Assembly: GCF_030463535.1 (NCBI RefSeq)
Contig: NC_132887.1
Span: 19,432,443-19,496,442 of the forward strand
DNA from: Salminus brasiliensis
Lineage: Eukaryota > Chordata > Actinopteri > Characiformes > Bryconidae
Direction of reading: 5' to 3'
DNA: 64,000 nt
Program-made: the position numbers and the translations under genes
In this document: one piece after another, positions 1 through 12,100 of the stretch
How the letters are laid out: each line of letters starts with the position of its first letter
How positions within the stretch are numbered: position 1 is the stretch's first letter
Notes under the pieces: generated by a model
What the model was told of the DNA's origin: nothing
Seen by the model: only the letters and a program-made list of their open reading frames with translations
Databases searched by the model: none

Positions 1-955
1 TGTAAAAATTGACATAAGCTATAGAGCAGTGGGGTGGGAAGGCTGCTGGTCTTTTATGTTTCATATTTATATGTCATGTGTTGAATTGCAGAAAGCTAAA
101 GGAATGAATTTGCCAAGTGATCTTAACAGTAGATGGACAATTCCATTTTTACTGCACAGCCCTACATACATAAAAGGTGTTTTTATTTACGTTGACTTCT
201 TTTCTAAGTACTAAAAGAGGGGTTGTAGGTGTTTCCTAAGGTGCTAAACATTTTATCTAATTGAGAGAAGAAAAAAAAAAGTATATTACTTGGAAGAGAG
301 ATAAACTTGTCTTGACAATGACTGTTTTTATGTTCCTTGTAGTATTGGAAAAGCACTATTATTTTACTCTCTCATATAAATATATTAACAAAGGCATTTT
401 AACTTTGTACTTGAAAAAAAAAGACAAATGATGAAAAGATTCTTATATTGTTTTAGAATAGACATTGCTGTAGTTGGTGCTTATCTGTGGGAAAATCATG
501 TACTCATATTGGGAAGTAAGAAAAAGAATCGTTATAACTTTTGCTGTTAACATGTACTTGCGTAATATCCAGGCAGCACTGCTTTTAAGTACTACATTCC
601 ATGCCATGTATCCAGCCCTCCATTTTTTTTGTTACCCCCTCCCCTCCTTTTATTTTATTTCCTTTTTTGTTTGTTTGTTTTAGATAATTTTTATTTTCTA
701 TATATATATATATTTTTTTTTTTTTGGGGGCTACTGTGGCCTATTTGGTTGCTCTCGTGACAGTGACACTGTTGATTTTTGTGTGACCTCTTCTATGTCA
801 TAACTGTTTTCAAGCCTTCTCTCTTCTTTGAGATCAGCTCATACAGCAGATGTAGCAGTCATTTTCCACCTCTCCTCCCTCTCTCTTTTTGTTATGTGCC
901 CAGAAGGAAGAAAAAAAGGCTCCTTGAATACTTGAATAAAAGCATTGTTTTTTTG
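1..955 (+). other. Probable 3' UTR end of an upstream gene, with poly(A) signal
   Basis: AT- and T-rich sequence without a convincing coding exon. An AATAAA hexamer lies at 935-940 and is followed within about 15 bases by a T/GT-rich stretch, the usual arrangement of a vertebrate cleavage site. In human the gene upstream of DPYSL5 is CENPA on the same strand (from memory), so this could be the tail of a cenpa-side neighbour. That identity is inference; only the signal is seen. The stretch could equally be plain intergenic DNA. Confidence 0.3.
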
Positions 956-1690
956 TGCAAATCAGGCTTCTGTTATTTTTCACCTGCTTTCTTCAAGTCT
1001 GTCGAGTCATTCTCTGAAACAAGTGCACTTTCCACATGCAAAACATGATATATATGTCTGTCCTCTGAAGAAAATGATATTTTTTATTTTTCAACAAAAA
1101 TCCTAATATCATCCTTTTTGTTCAGAAATGGGACCCACTAATATCCGTCAGTACCTATATGTAAAAATAGGGGCATATTTTTGTGCATTAATGCAAAGCA
1201 TGCAATTAATGACCATTAACTCATATAGCTGCCATGCAGAAACCATTTATCTCCAAAATGGCAAATTTACAGAAGAGGGAAAACAATCTTAACTTTCAAC
1301 GGAAATCAATGTAAAAAAAGGATTAATTTATTATGAATTTGACAAAATATAAAAACTGTCCGGAGAAAATGAAGATACGAGCTTTTTGCGTGACAGCGAC
1401 GATACACACATACACACACACACACACACATACAAATAGCTGTGCTCCCGTCTGAACACGAGTTTGTATGAATCGCGTGAATCCAGCGACTGGTCAATAC
1501 CGAGGCTACCACAGGTGTCATTTCAGCGTCGCTGTCCCAGTTCTTGTCGTGTTCATCTTATTTTGACCTACTTGATTTTTAATAACAATCATTTTCTGCA
1601 GACGATAATCCTGAACGATGCTGTTATCCGTACTTTCAGTCGTACTGGCCGGTCGCTAGCTACGTTTTCCGTGCAGTTTCTACAACCCCC
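956..1690. repeat. Intergenic spacer with a CA microsatellite
   Basis: No gene seen. The one structured element is a (CA)n/(TACA) run at about 1403-1433. CpG density rises from about 1380 toward the dpysl5 promoter. Confidence 0.6.
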
Positions 1691-1830
1691 CCCTCCACCA
1701 CCCCTCGAAATCGCACAATGGTACATGCCGAGGCCGATTGGACACGCCCATTGCGAGCTTTCATTGGTCAATTCCGACGCCATCGTCGTTCTGTCTGCTC
1801 TGTGATTGGTGCGTTGCCGGCTCGGCCCGT
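1691..1830 (+). promoter_or_regulatory. dpysl5: dpysl5 promoter with three inverted CCAAT boxes
   Basis: Three ATTGG (reverse CCAAT) pentamers lie at 1737-1741, 1763-1767 and 1805-1809, spaced 26 and 42 bases apart, in a CpG-rich stretch just upstream of a plausible untranslated first exon. Clustered CCAAT boxes with this spacing typically bind NF-Y at TATA-less vertebrate promoters (established knowledge). No TATA box was seen. The start site is not defined by the sequence. Confidence 0.5.
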
Positions 1831-1973
1831 GTGGATGCTGTGACCGTAAGGTTTGTCGAGCGGAGCATCTGCCTGTGTCTGCCTGCGGGTGTCAGCGAGC
1901 GTTACAGACAACGTCAGACAACACCGAAACCCTGAACGTAGACAAGCCGCTACCGTTTAGGATACAACAAAGG
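1831..1973 (+). other. dpysl5: Probable untranslated first exon of dpysl5
   Basis: CpG-rich sequence ending in AAAGGAG followed by GTAAAC, a good donor at 1974-1975. The first coding exon begins after an acceptor at 3858-3859, eight bases before its ATG, so a leader exon upstream is required. The left edge (transcription start) is a guess. Intron 1 (1974-3859) holds a GCTAGCTAACG motif at 2131-2141 and otherwise nothing I can name. Confidence 0.45.
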
Positions 1974-3867
1974 AGGTAAACGGAATATTCTTCAATATAT
2001 TTCACACATTTATGCTGTTATATTGAGTGAGTTTGCACATATATAACGGTCGGGGACGGAGCTGAGTGACAGCCCGGAGCTCGAGCAGCCGTTAGACGTC
2101 GTTGTGATTCTGTAACGGTAGCACTAGTTAGCTAGCTAACGTTATTTCTAGCCTGGATATTCGTCTAATTTCTCCGAGTTTAATGTGATTTATCGACTTT
2201 GGGCTAAATTAGGCGATTGCTGTGTAATTTGCTCCTCCATCAGAATGTGGCAGCCGGGTCCATGGCGAGTCCATCCGCTATAAACATGATTGATGAGGTC
2301 TGTGTCGATGTATAACGGTCGCAATTTGATCGCACGGACAGATAACGTTAGCTAAATGTTAAAACAGGCGGATAATCTTGCGTTGCACGTCGTTATACGG
2401 CCAAACAGGGACTTGTGCGGCAGGGTCTGCTGTAAGCATCCTGCTTGTCTCCGTTAGTGGAAGGGCTTGGTCACCCCTTTGTGTGTGCTAGGCTCCATAA
2501 CATCCAAGTGGGACGTGCCCTCCATCTCCACTCTCCTGTAGCTTCATGACACACTATGTAATTCCTCCCCTCCGTCTCTGTGCTGGCTCTTGCCACGTCA
2601 AATGACCATCTTGCATGCCAAAGGGTCTATGAAATGAAAATGCACATTGGAGCTGAAATGTAGATGAAATCAGCCAGCTCTTCTCTTCAAACCCTGATGC
2701 ACAGATAGCTAGCACTACATCCCTGTCGTCTGACATTACTGTGCTGCTGTGGCATAAACCAAAGGCCATGCCATCCCCATGCCAGGTCCATGCTGAAGTT
2801 CTTGACCACCCCGTTTTCACAGCAGAGCTTTCTGCATTGCATGTAACGTTGCATGCTAAATGCAGAAAAATTGGGTCATGGCAGAATCAGCCCACATAAG
2901 CCATGATGGGGAACAAATGCGTGACTAATGTGTCTCTAGGCCCTTTGGAGAGAACAGGGATGTAACATATGTAGTGTAATGTTGTTGCTTTCCTAATATA
3001 GTTCAGTGTGGAGGATGGCTGAGGACACACCCATCTTCACCCGCTCCCTTGACAACCTCCCCCCTCCCTTTACCCTCCCAATCAGGGGCTTAGAACAAGG
3101 ATAGGGGGGCGCCATCATGCTGTGAATTTGCCGCACCCACTTGCCATGCCTGTGGCACGCTCTCACTACAGGGCCTTGTACACCAGGAGGGAAGGCAGCA
3201 GCAGCAGCCGCTGTCCCATTTCTGTGCTTGAGCACACCTGCGTCCCTCTGCACGCTACGCCCGGCGCAATCTGGGTCAGAACCGCCCCTGACTCACAGCA
3301 TCATGATTTCTTTATAAGCGCTGACGCTGCTGTTCGCCCCTGCCAGATGATATAACTCTCTCTGTGTTGTGCCTGTGGGCAGTACAGTTTGTAGCATGGA
3401 GCACAAGGCTGAGCGATTCCACATATGTGTGCTCACCGATTACATTCAGAGACACATATGGTATTGATTTGCTGCAGTGCTTCATCTCAGTGACTGGCCT
3501 GAGCAGTAATTAGAGATACATTATTAGTGCTGAGCATGGAGTACCAGTGCTAAAGTCCATTCACCCTCCCTTCTGATATTCCGCACTGTGGTTTGGAGCC
3601 TCGCTTCTGTCAAAAGTAGCCTACAAACCCCAAAAACTTTTATATTTCTGAGTCACGTCTGACTCCCGTGGAATCCTCGAATTCGGGAATTGCCTTCCAA
3701 CCCTATGATTACAGACCAAATGTGGAAAATATGAAATAACTCTTTCTTGTCAACGTCCTGCTATGAGCAGACCACACAGTATTTCAGTATTTTGGCAGGT
3801 TGAAGAATCTTGCAGTTTTTTTTTAGTCATGCTGGCCTCACTTGTTCCCTCTCTGGTAGGTTGAACC

Positions 3868-6141
3868 ATGTCTTCTGGATCAGCGATGGTGCGCATCCTC
3901 ATAAAGGGGGGCAAAGTGGTGAACGATGACTTCACCCAGGAGGCTGACGTGTACATCGAGAATGGCATCATCCAGCAGGTGGGCAAGGAGCTGATGATTC
4001 CGGGCGGAGCCAAGGTGATAGACGCCACGGGTAAGCTGGTGCTGCCTGGAGGCATCGACACCAGCGTTCACCTGCAGGAGACCTTCATGAACGCCACCAC
4101 TGCTGATGACTTCTACAGCGGCACCAAGGTACCGTCTCATGTTTTGGAAAGAGGAAAGCATTCATTGCACAAATCTAGGGGTGTAGCGATACTCTCAGGA
4201 TACAATATTCATTCAATATTTCGAACACCGTTTGAATGGAGAGAAACATAGCTGTAATTAATGTGCTACAGCCAAATTATTTCAACATAAATACAAGACT
4301 TATGTTAAATATTCAAATCTACTTTCATCCTTTAATATTTGCACCCCCAAAATGTGCATGCACCTGTGTTCTTGGCCTACTCCAAAACAGTGATGCAGTT
4401 GCATATGGTGTTTTTGTTACTTTTGTATCTAGTTTTTGTCACAACTGCACATCAGCAATGCTAACATTAATAAGCATGCATTAGATATTAAAAGAAATGC
4501 AACCTTGTTGCCTTGTGACTGTGGCTTTGCCTGATGCCATTAGCTGAGGAAGGGATGCTGAAATCAGTGTGCAATGAAGAAAACATGGAGGAACTGGCTG
4601 TCCATGCAAGACTAGAAACTAACCATTGCTCAGCAGCATTCCAGCCGAGGCCATTCAGCTCACCAGGTTAACCAGACGGACTACAGCACTATTCAGTAGG
4701 ACATAAAAATAAATAAATAAGGGAATGAAGACACTAACATTGTGGCTAGAAATGTTAATTCTGCATGAGCTGTCATGGTGCCTGGCTGTAAACCAGCCAG
4801 TCAGAGCAGAGCTCATCAGATTATTCTCAAGCCCACCATAAAAGGCCTTAAACCATAATGTTTGAAATGTAAAACCAAACCTGTGTTTTTTTGTTTTTTT
4901 TTTGAGCTGGCCAAAGTCACATAGTTTAATAATAAATACATATATACATTCTATGGCACCTACAACTAAGAAATTATTCAAAGAAAGTCCTGATCTTTAT
5001 ATATTGTGCACTTCACTCATTTCTGTAGTGAAACCTGAACCTGGCATGTTTTTGTGGAATTGTATCTTTAGAATCAAGACTGGGACCAATATCATTCAAA
5101 TAGATTGATTTTTGTTTTTGCCCTGCACAGTCGAGGAGCCCCACCATCTGCTGGTTTCTTCTTAGCTAGTAAGGGCATTAAGCCCATAGCCTCTACTCTT
5201 CACCTACTGGGATTAGAACAGAGGCTTATACTCTGAAAGGCATGAAATCTACAGAGATTGATCCTCAGATTTCTGAAAGCGCAGGCTAGTGTCTGCTTTC
5301 ATTGCCTGGTGCATGCCTGGTGGATTAAAAATAAATTTTGTACACGAGAGCTGCTATTAATAAATGCATTCTTGTTCTATTTTAAACCAAAAGCCACAGT
5401 TGCAGGGCTGCAGAGCTGCATCTTCACGTCTTCTCCGGGCTTTGCATATGCTTTGAAATAGTTGAGGAACAGAGACATGGACGCAGTAGCAGGCCGCCCT
5501 GTCCAATCTAATCCCATGGCTCACTTAGCAAACACTGTAAGGCGAGAGCGAGGAGTGTACACTGAGGCCATCTCAGTGAACCACAGGGTATGATTCACCG
5601 GCAGGCACCACACACACATGCAGACTTGCACAGACATACACACTCTTAGTATGAGAGTTTGTAGTGTTTGAGGTGACAAATGAATCAGTTGTTATCTGAA
5701 CTGCGTTTGTTAGCCATTGGCGACACAAGTGGTATTCACCCCCCCCTTCCCCTTACTGCCATGAGTCTGGCCAAGAACACAGACAAATGCAGATCAGATT
5801 CTGTTGCCATAGATACGGAGGGGGAGCTGCTGCAAAGACTGCTGCAAAAAGCTTTTCACTTGCGCCATTGTCCTACAAAACAATGGTACGCATATCCACG
5901 CCTCTTTTGGTGGACACTGTTCCATTCCACTGTGCCAGCTGACTGACTGAAGAAGACACTCACACACCATATCATTCTGTACAAGTTTATTATTTTCATT
6001 TTCTATTCAAGTGCAATTCACTGTACAACTGTTGTTACAGCTTCAGAAAGTGTAGTATAGTGAATCTACTGTACACTATAGTGCGCTGGAAAAGGGGGTG
6101 TGTTAATAAACAGCATGAAGTTTGGTTACAGTCCAGTAGGC

Positions 6142-6191
<50 letters not shown>

Positions 6192-9100
6192 TCAAGGAAT
6201 AGCCCCCACCAGTTTGTATAGAAGTCTCTGTATTATTAACTGAGTGTGTTAAACCTCACACAAATGTGAACACAACAAGACACTGGAGGGGGCCATTGGG
6301 CAGTGTTTTGCTTGTTAAGTCTTCCATTTTTTATTATAGTTCTGGTTGGAAATTTACATACAGTCATCCTGAAGGTCATGGTAAAACTGGGCGGGTTTTT
6401 AGTGATTTTTCTGAACTTTTTTCTGGGGGGAGAATGAGTTACGATATACATCTATAATAAACGGTAATAATCTACAATTAATTAATATATTAATAATATC
6501 ATAAATACATTCATTAGTTCACCTAATATTTGGTTAAATGCCCATTGGCAAATTGCAGCTTGACCTGATGCATTTGATAGCCATCACCATGCTTTTGGTC
6601 AGATAGTTAATGGCTTTTCTTAATAGAATTGATAGAGTTCAATTAAATCTGTTGGTTTCCTGGCAAGGTCCCTGTGTATTTGACAGGGTTGAGGTCAGGA
6701 CTTTGAGACGGTGATTCCAATATAGCTTAGTGTTATTATGCTTTATCCATCCCACAACCACTTTTAATGTGTATGAGGTAATTGTCCAGTTGGAACGTGT
6801 CTAGGATTTAACCCTTTTGCAGCCTCCTTATTTATTTTTCCATCTACTTTGTGCAGTGTACCAGTTTAAAAACCGGCCCACCATGCTTAACAGTTGGTAC
6901 ACTGTTCTGGGGGTTTAATGCCTCACCAAATAAAGAGATTGCCTCTTTGCCTCATCTGACCATAAAGCTTTCCTTCAGAAGGCTTTTTTTCTTTGTCCTT
7001 GAGATCAGCTGCTAACTTTACTCGAGCTTGAAGGTGTTGATTTTTGAAACAGGGAATTCTTACTTGACGGCAGCCTTTCACTCCATGGCAGTGTTAAATT
7101 CGCTTGACAGTCGACTGTAGAGCTTCCAGCAGCTTCCAGCAGTTCATGGCAGGTCTGTACCCTGGTGGTTCTTGGGTTATTGCTGACCATGCAAACCAGT
7201 TTCCTCTCAGTTTTCCTCTTGTGGCAAAGTGGCTACACCTCCAAATAACTTTTACTTATGTTTGCAACAATTTATGTTTGATCTCGGCATCTGCAGTTGT
7301 TTACAAATGGCTCCAAGAGACATTCTGAACTTCTGTAAATCTATAATCATCCTTCTCAGATCTGCACTGGGGACCCACTGTATTGCGTGTCGGTCAATCC
7401 AATGAGGATCAAACCCTTTTTGTGTGGGCACAGGGAAGCTACCAGCTGTAGTCAGTCATGATCACTAACAGGAAGTTAAGAGGCCTTGGCCAATTAATAC
7501 ATTAATACATTTTGGAGCTTTGAGCTCATCTGAATTAACAATTTAAGTAACAATTTTATATTTTAGACCCTGAATATGTAGTCAGTCTGCCCCAGAAAAA
7601 GAATAGTTCATAGAAAGAGTTCATTGAAAGCCCAGCATTGCCATATCAGTCATGTCCATGGTGAGTCAATGTAAATGTTTAATGAATATGTAAAATGTGA
7701 TAAAAACTTTATCTTTAATACCTTTATCTCCCCTAATACGTTTTTAACTGTGGAAATGTGTTAACGTCTTGGCTTTAATTTTCAGGCTGCTCTGGCTGGA
7801 GGAACTACGATGGTCATAGGCCACGTGTTGCCTGAGAAGAATGAGTCTTTGCTGGATGCCTATGAGAAATGTCGATCTCACGCTGATGCTAAGAGCTGCT
7901 GTGATTATGCTCTTCATGTTGCTGTCACCTGGTGGGGTCCCAAGGTAACAGTCTCTCTTACTTAAATAATTATTTGTCAAAAAAGCTAATTCACACAATT
8001 TTCTTCTTTCCCCTGATGCAACTGCTTGGGAAAGACCTTTAGTTTTGTACTGGAGCTGCCTGGCTAATGTAGATTAAAAGTAATACAAGTTTTGCACAAA
8101 TCACTCACAAATACACAGAAGACTGTAGGCTGGATTCTAAATTGATTTCTGTAACCAAAGCAAGTGTGTGGTGGTGGTGGTAACTGACAGTGCCACACGT
8201 CTCATATTTTAAGAGTGCATCGCTTTTTAAAGCTTGTTTGTTTTTGGATTTTACCGTACAAGCACCCCTGGCAGTATTTGCAGCCATAGACCAAATGTAG
8301 ACTAAACACTTGTCTGAGCAGTCTCCTATTAGGGAAAACATGATGTGGAAATTGTGGCAGTGTGCTGCTGTATTTAACCAACGTGGTGGCACCCCATACA
8401 TCAGTTATGTGCTCTGGAACCATCTGTGTCCCATTGACAGGTGAGGGCTCAGATGGAGACGCTGGTGAGGGAGAAAGGCGTGAACTCCTTCCAGATGTTC
8501 ATGGCTTATAAGGACGTGTACATGCTGAGGGACAGCGAGCTCTTCCAGGCCCTGCAGAACTGTAAGGACATTGGAGCCATAGCCCGCGTGCATGCTGAGA
8601 ACGGAGAGCTGGTCGCAGAGGTTGGGACTGATCTGTAGCATATTAGTGTTTGTAGGAGAACTGCACAACATGGACATAATAACATACTGTGATGACATTT
8701 TTGCATCGTGCATATAGAAAATGCCTTCATGTGATTTATTAAACTTATTAAACTTAAATTTTGCAAAAGCCAATACGTAATCATGATTAACAGATATCAA
8801 TCTCAGTGTATAAAATGATCGGTGCTTTTTGCTTACATCCAAGGGTGCCAAAGAAGCCTTGGATCTGGGCATCAGTGGTCCAGAGGGTATCGAGATCAGC
8901 AGGCCTGAAGAGGTACGATGCTGCCAGCTGAATCTTAATTTGATCTAATGAAGTCTTTCACCTCCAATATAGTATTGCCATTGATTATTGATGCCTTTAA
9001 GTGTCTGCTAATCATTGGGTTACAGTAGTCGCATTCGTGCATTTCTCACGGACTGTGGGTAATTTTCCATTCACAGCTGGAGGCAGAGGCAGTCCACCGA

Positions 9101-12100
9101 GCAATCACCATCGCCAATAGAGTAAGTACTGCTTCATGATCACATGGTCTAATGTGTGTTATAGTTTGACAAAAGTTGGTTTCCTCTTTTGTCTGAAATT
9201 GACAATTCATTGACACACATTATTGCCTACTGGGCGTGTTAAGGGCATGTTACAGCCAAGATACAAGGGCAGTCAAAATAGCACACGATATTCACCAAAT
9301 TCAGTAAAAAAAAATTTGCAATTTCTGTTTCACTCTGTTTCACTGTAATGCAGTGAGCTAATAGTCATGTAACATTTATACACTTATACACTATAAGCAG
9401 GTACTTTAATTAGAAATAATTTAGAAAAGTATAATCTGTATTTCTGACTGTGGGATTTTGTAATGAAAAAAAGTGATTCTTAGAAACATTACACATTACA
9501 CATATTTACACAATTACACATATTTTCAGACAGCCATCTCACACCTCCAGGTGTAGAATATGATTTCTTACATGGTGTGTTGTAGGGCTGTGTATAGGCA
9601 AGAACCTCGGGATATGTTATGGGTTACGATTGTAACTGTACACAAGAATTTACTGAAATTTCTTTAAAAGTTTAAGAAAACTGTAATAGCAAAAAAAAAA
9701 CTTTTTTTTGCAAACTATAAAATCTTGAAATCTTTTTATCCAGTCAGAACACTAGTACAACACTGCTATCAGGGTTTAAACACATTACACAATGAGTGCC
9801 TGCCACCAATATTTACATCTAAACTATCCGTTAAACGTCGACCTGTGTTTGAGAATCTATACAGTATTGCAAAACATAATATTGCAGTGCTTCCATATAT
9901 CAATATTTTCTTACACCTCTAATGAAATACAGTACCTCATGTTTGAGGACTTAGTTTTAGTTACTTTGGGATCTGTGAATAGGACAGTGCTGTTTATTTT
10001 AAATATTAATAAGGTTGTCAGACTGTGGAAATCCTGTAGAATACATTCCTAAGTCCGAATAGCTACTCAGCGCCATTAACTCTAACCCTAGGTAATATAA
10101 TTAAACTCATAAAACTGAAGAATTGTTTAAAAAAAATAGATTAGAACATGGTCGGAGAGGATTCTGGAGGAGCCGGTCTTATTTGAACCAAAGAGCTCTC
10201 TGAGGCCTTCAGAAAGAAGGTTATAGATGGACACAGATTTAAAAAAAAAAATCTCTGAAGAGTTAGAATTTAACATTTTCTTCAGTTTTATTGGTTTGAT
10301 ATTGTCCTTATGTTTAAATATCGAATGTCCTTATGTTTAAATATGTTTTAAAAGACAAAGGTTTTCATGGGGTGTGCTAGTTTGTCCTAATGACCGTATT
10401 TAGGTTGTAAAGTTATCAAGCACACAGAACTGTACTAAAATAATGTCATCGATTTTTAGAGACTGTTGCAACTATGGCCCTCGTCTGTTACAGCTAGACC
10501 ATATTCATCATTTGTGACTTTTTAATGTCACAAATAGAATTTGACTTCCGCCTTTAGCCCATCCGTGCATTAAAACACACACATACAGTGAAACACACAC
10601 AGTGGACAGTGAGCACACATGCTCGGAGCAGTAGGCAGCCATTGCTGCATTGCCACGGGAGCAGATAGGCTGAGTGGCTTTGCTCAAGGGCCCACCAGTG
10701 GCTTCTTACCGTGCCCGGGTATCGAACCCACAACCCTGTCATCAATAGCCTGGCTTGACTTACTGCAGAATAGTTCATAAACAGGTGCTGGAAACAAAGT
10801 TTAGTTGTATAAGTTTCAGAAAGGTGTAGACTGTTGTTGTAAATGCTGTTAAAGCTGCTTAGCAGCAACCAGAATGTGTTGTGCTGCATGCTCGGCATAG
10901 GAATCCATATGTAAGATGTATAGTTTAAAGCACACTTCCAAAATAATCATTCTCCTATATTTTAACAACCATAAAGTAAATTGTGTTGTGCAGAAGTGGT
11001 GTGGAGGCCTTTATGCCTTTACTTTATGCTTTTGAAGATGATAATAATAACAAGTGTGTTAAACCCTGCAGGCCCACTGCCCTATATACCTGGTGAATGT
11101 GTCCAGCATGTCAGCTGGAGATGTTCTGGCCTCTGCGAAGATGCAGGGTAAGACCATGACTGTCTGTATCCACTTCAATTTCAGACTTACATTCTTAATC
11201 TTTAGAGCTGTAACGCTATTTAAATACATATTTAAATCTAGTTACATATTTAATTTATCAGAATATTCTAGTCTATTCTACTTATAAACAGAAAAGGGGT
11301 ATTAATTGAGTCTTCAGAATAAAGGGTATGCACGTGACGTCACAGGGGGTGAGTTGTGAAGTCACATTCTGAAAACAGATGGGAAAAGAACAAGCCCACC
11401 ATAGTTGCTGATTTAGTGACATGATAAGTTCAATGAAAAAGGAAAGCAGGCAAACCTGGATGAACCAGTCTACTAAATGTGCCTGACATTCTTGGCTACA
11501 CATCGATGTGTGTAGACCATTGGTTCTTAAGTCATTTGTATGGATCGCTGTTGAGTCCAAATTTCTTTCATTTGAGCAGATAATTGCAGTTTGATATAAA
11601 ATATTTTGCCACTCAGCCTGTCTACGTCTTCAGTGCATACCCCTTATTCAGACTTTCAACAGAACTTCTATGCTACTTAATAAGTCATGAGTGAGAATCA
11701 ATAGGAAATTACAGAAAATTACTTTTGCTATTGCTGACAAAAACTGCAGCTTTTAGGGGTCTATCCATTATGCAGAATTTAAGCAAGCAAATGTTCTCTC
11801 TTGGGCTGAATACCAGTTTAGTATTATTAGAGATCCTGACACCTTTACGTTTTCTCATTCCTGGCTGATTCCTACTGAATATAATTGACAGACATATCTC
11901 TTGTTGGTTACAGTATCTAACTGCATTACTGTTGTTTATGTAGGTAAAGTAGTTCATGGGGAGACGAGCACTGCCCACGCAGTGATAAACGGCCTTCAGT
12001 ACTACCACCAAGATTGGGCCCATGCTGCTGCCTACGTCACTGTGCCCCCCCTGAGGCTGGACCCCAACACGCCCAACTTCCTGCTCAGCCTGCTCGGAAA

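Larger units (their letters stand above)
4129..7785 (+). other. dpysl5: dpysl5 second intron, 3.66 kb
   Basis: No coding exon seen. It contains an AT dinucleotide run and an antisense Tc1-like relic, listed separately. The rest (4129-6140) is AT-rich unique-looking sequence. Confidence 0.7.

Noticed and set aside
1464-1805. 113-aa open frame across the dpysl5 promoter
   Set aside because: Overlaps the CCAAT boxes and a proline run from a C-rich stretch. No family resemblance.
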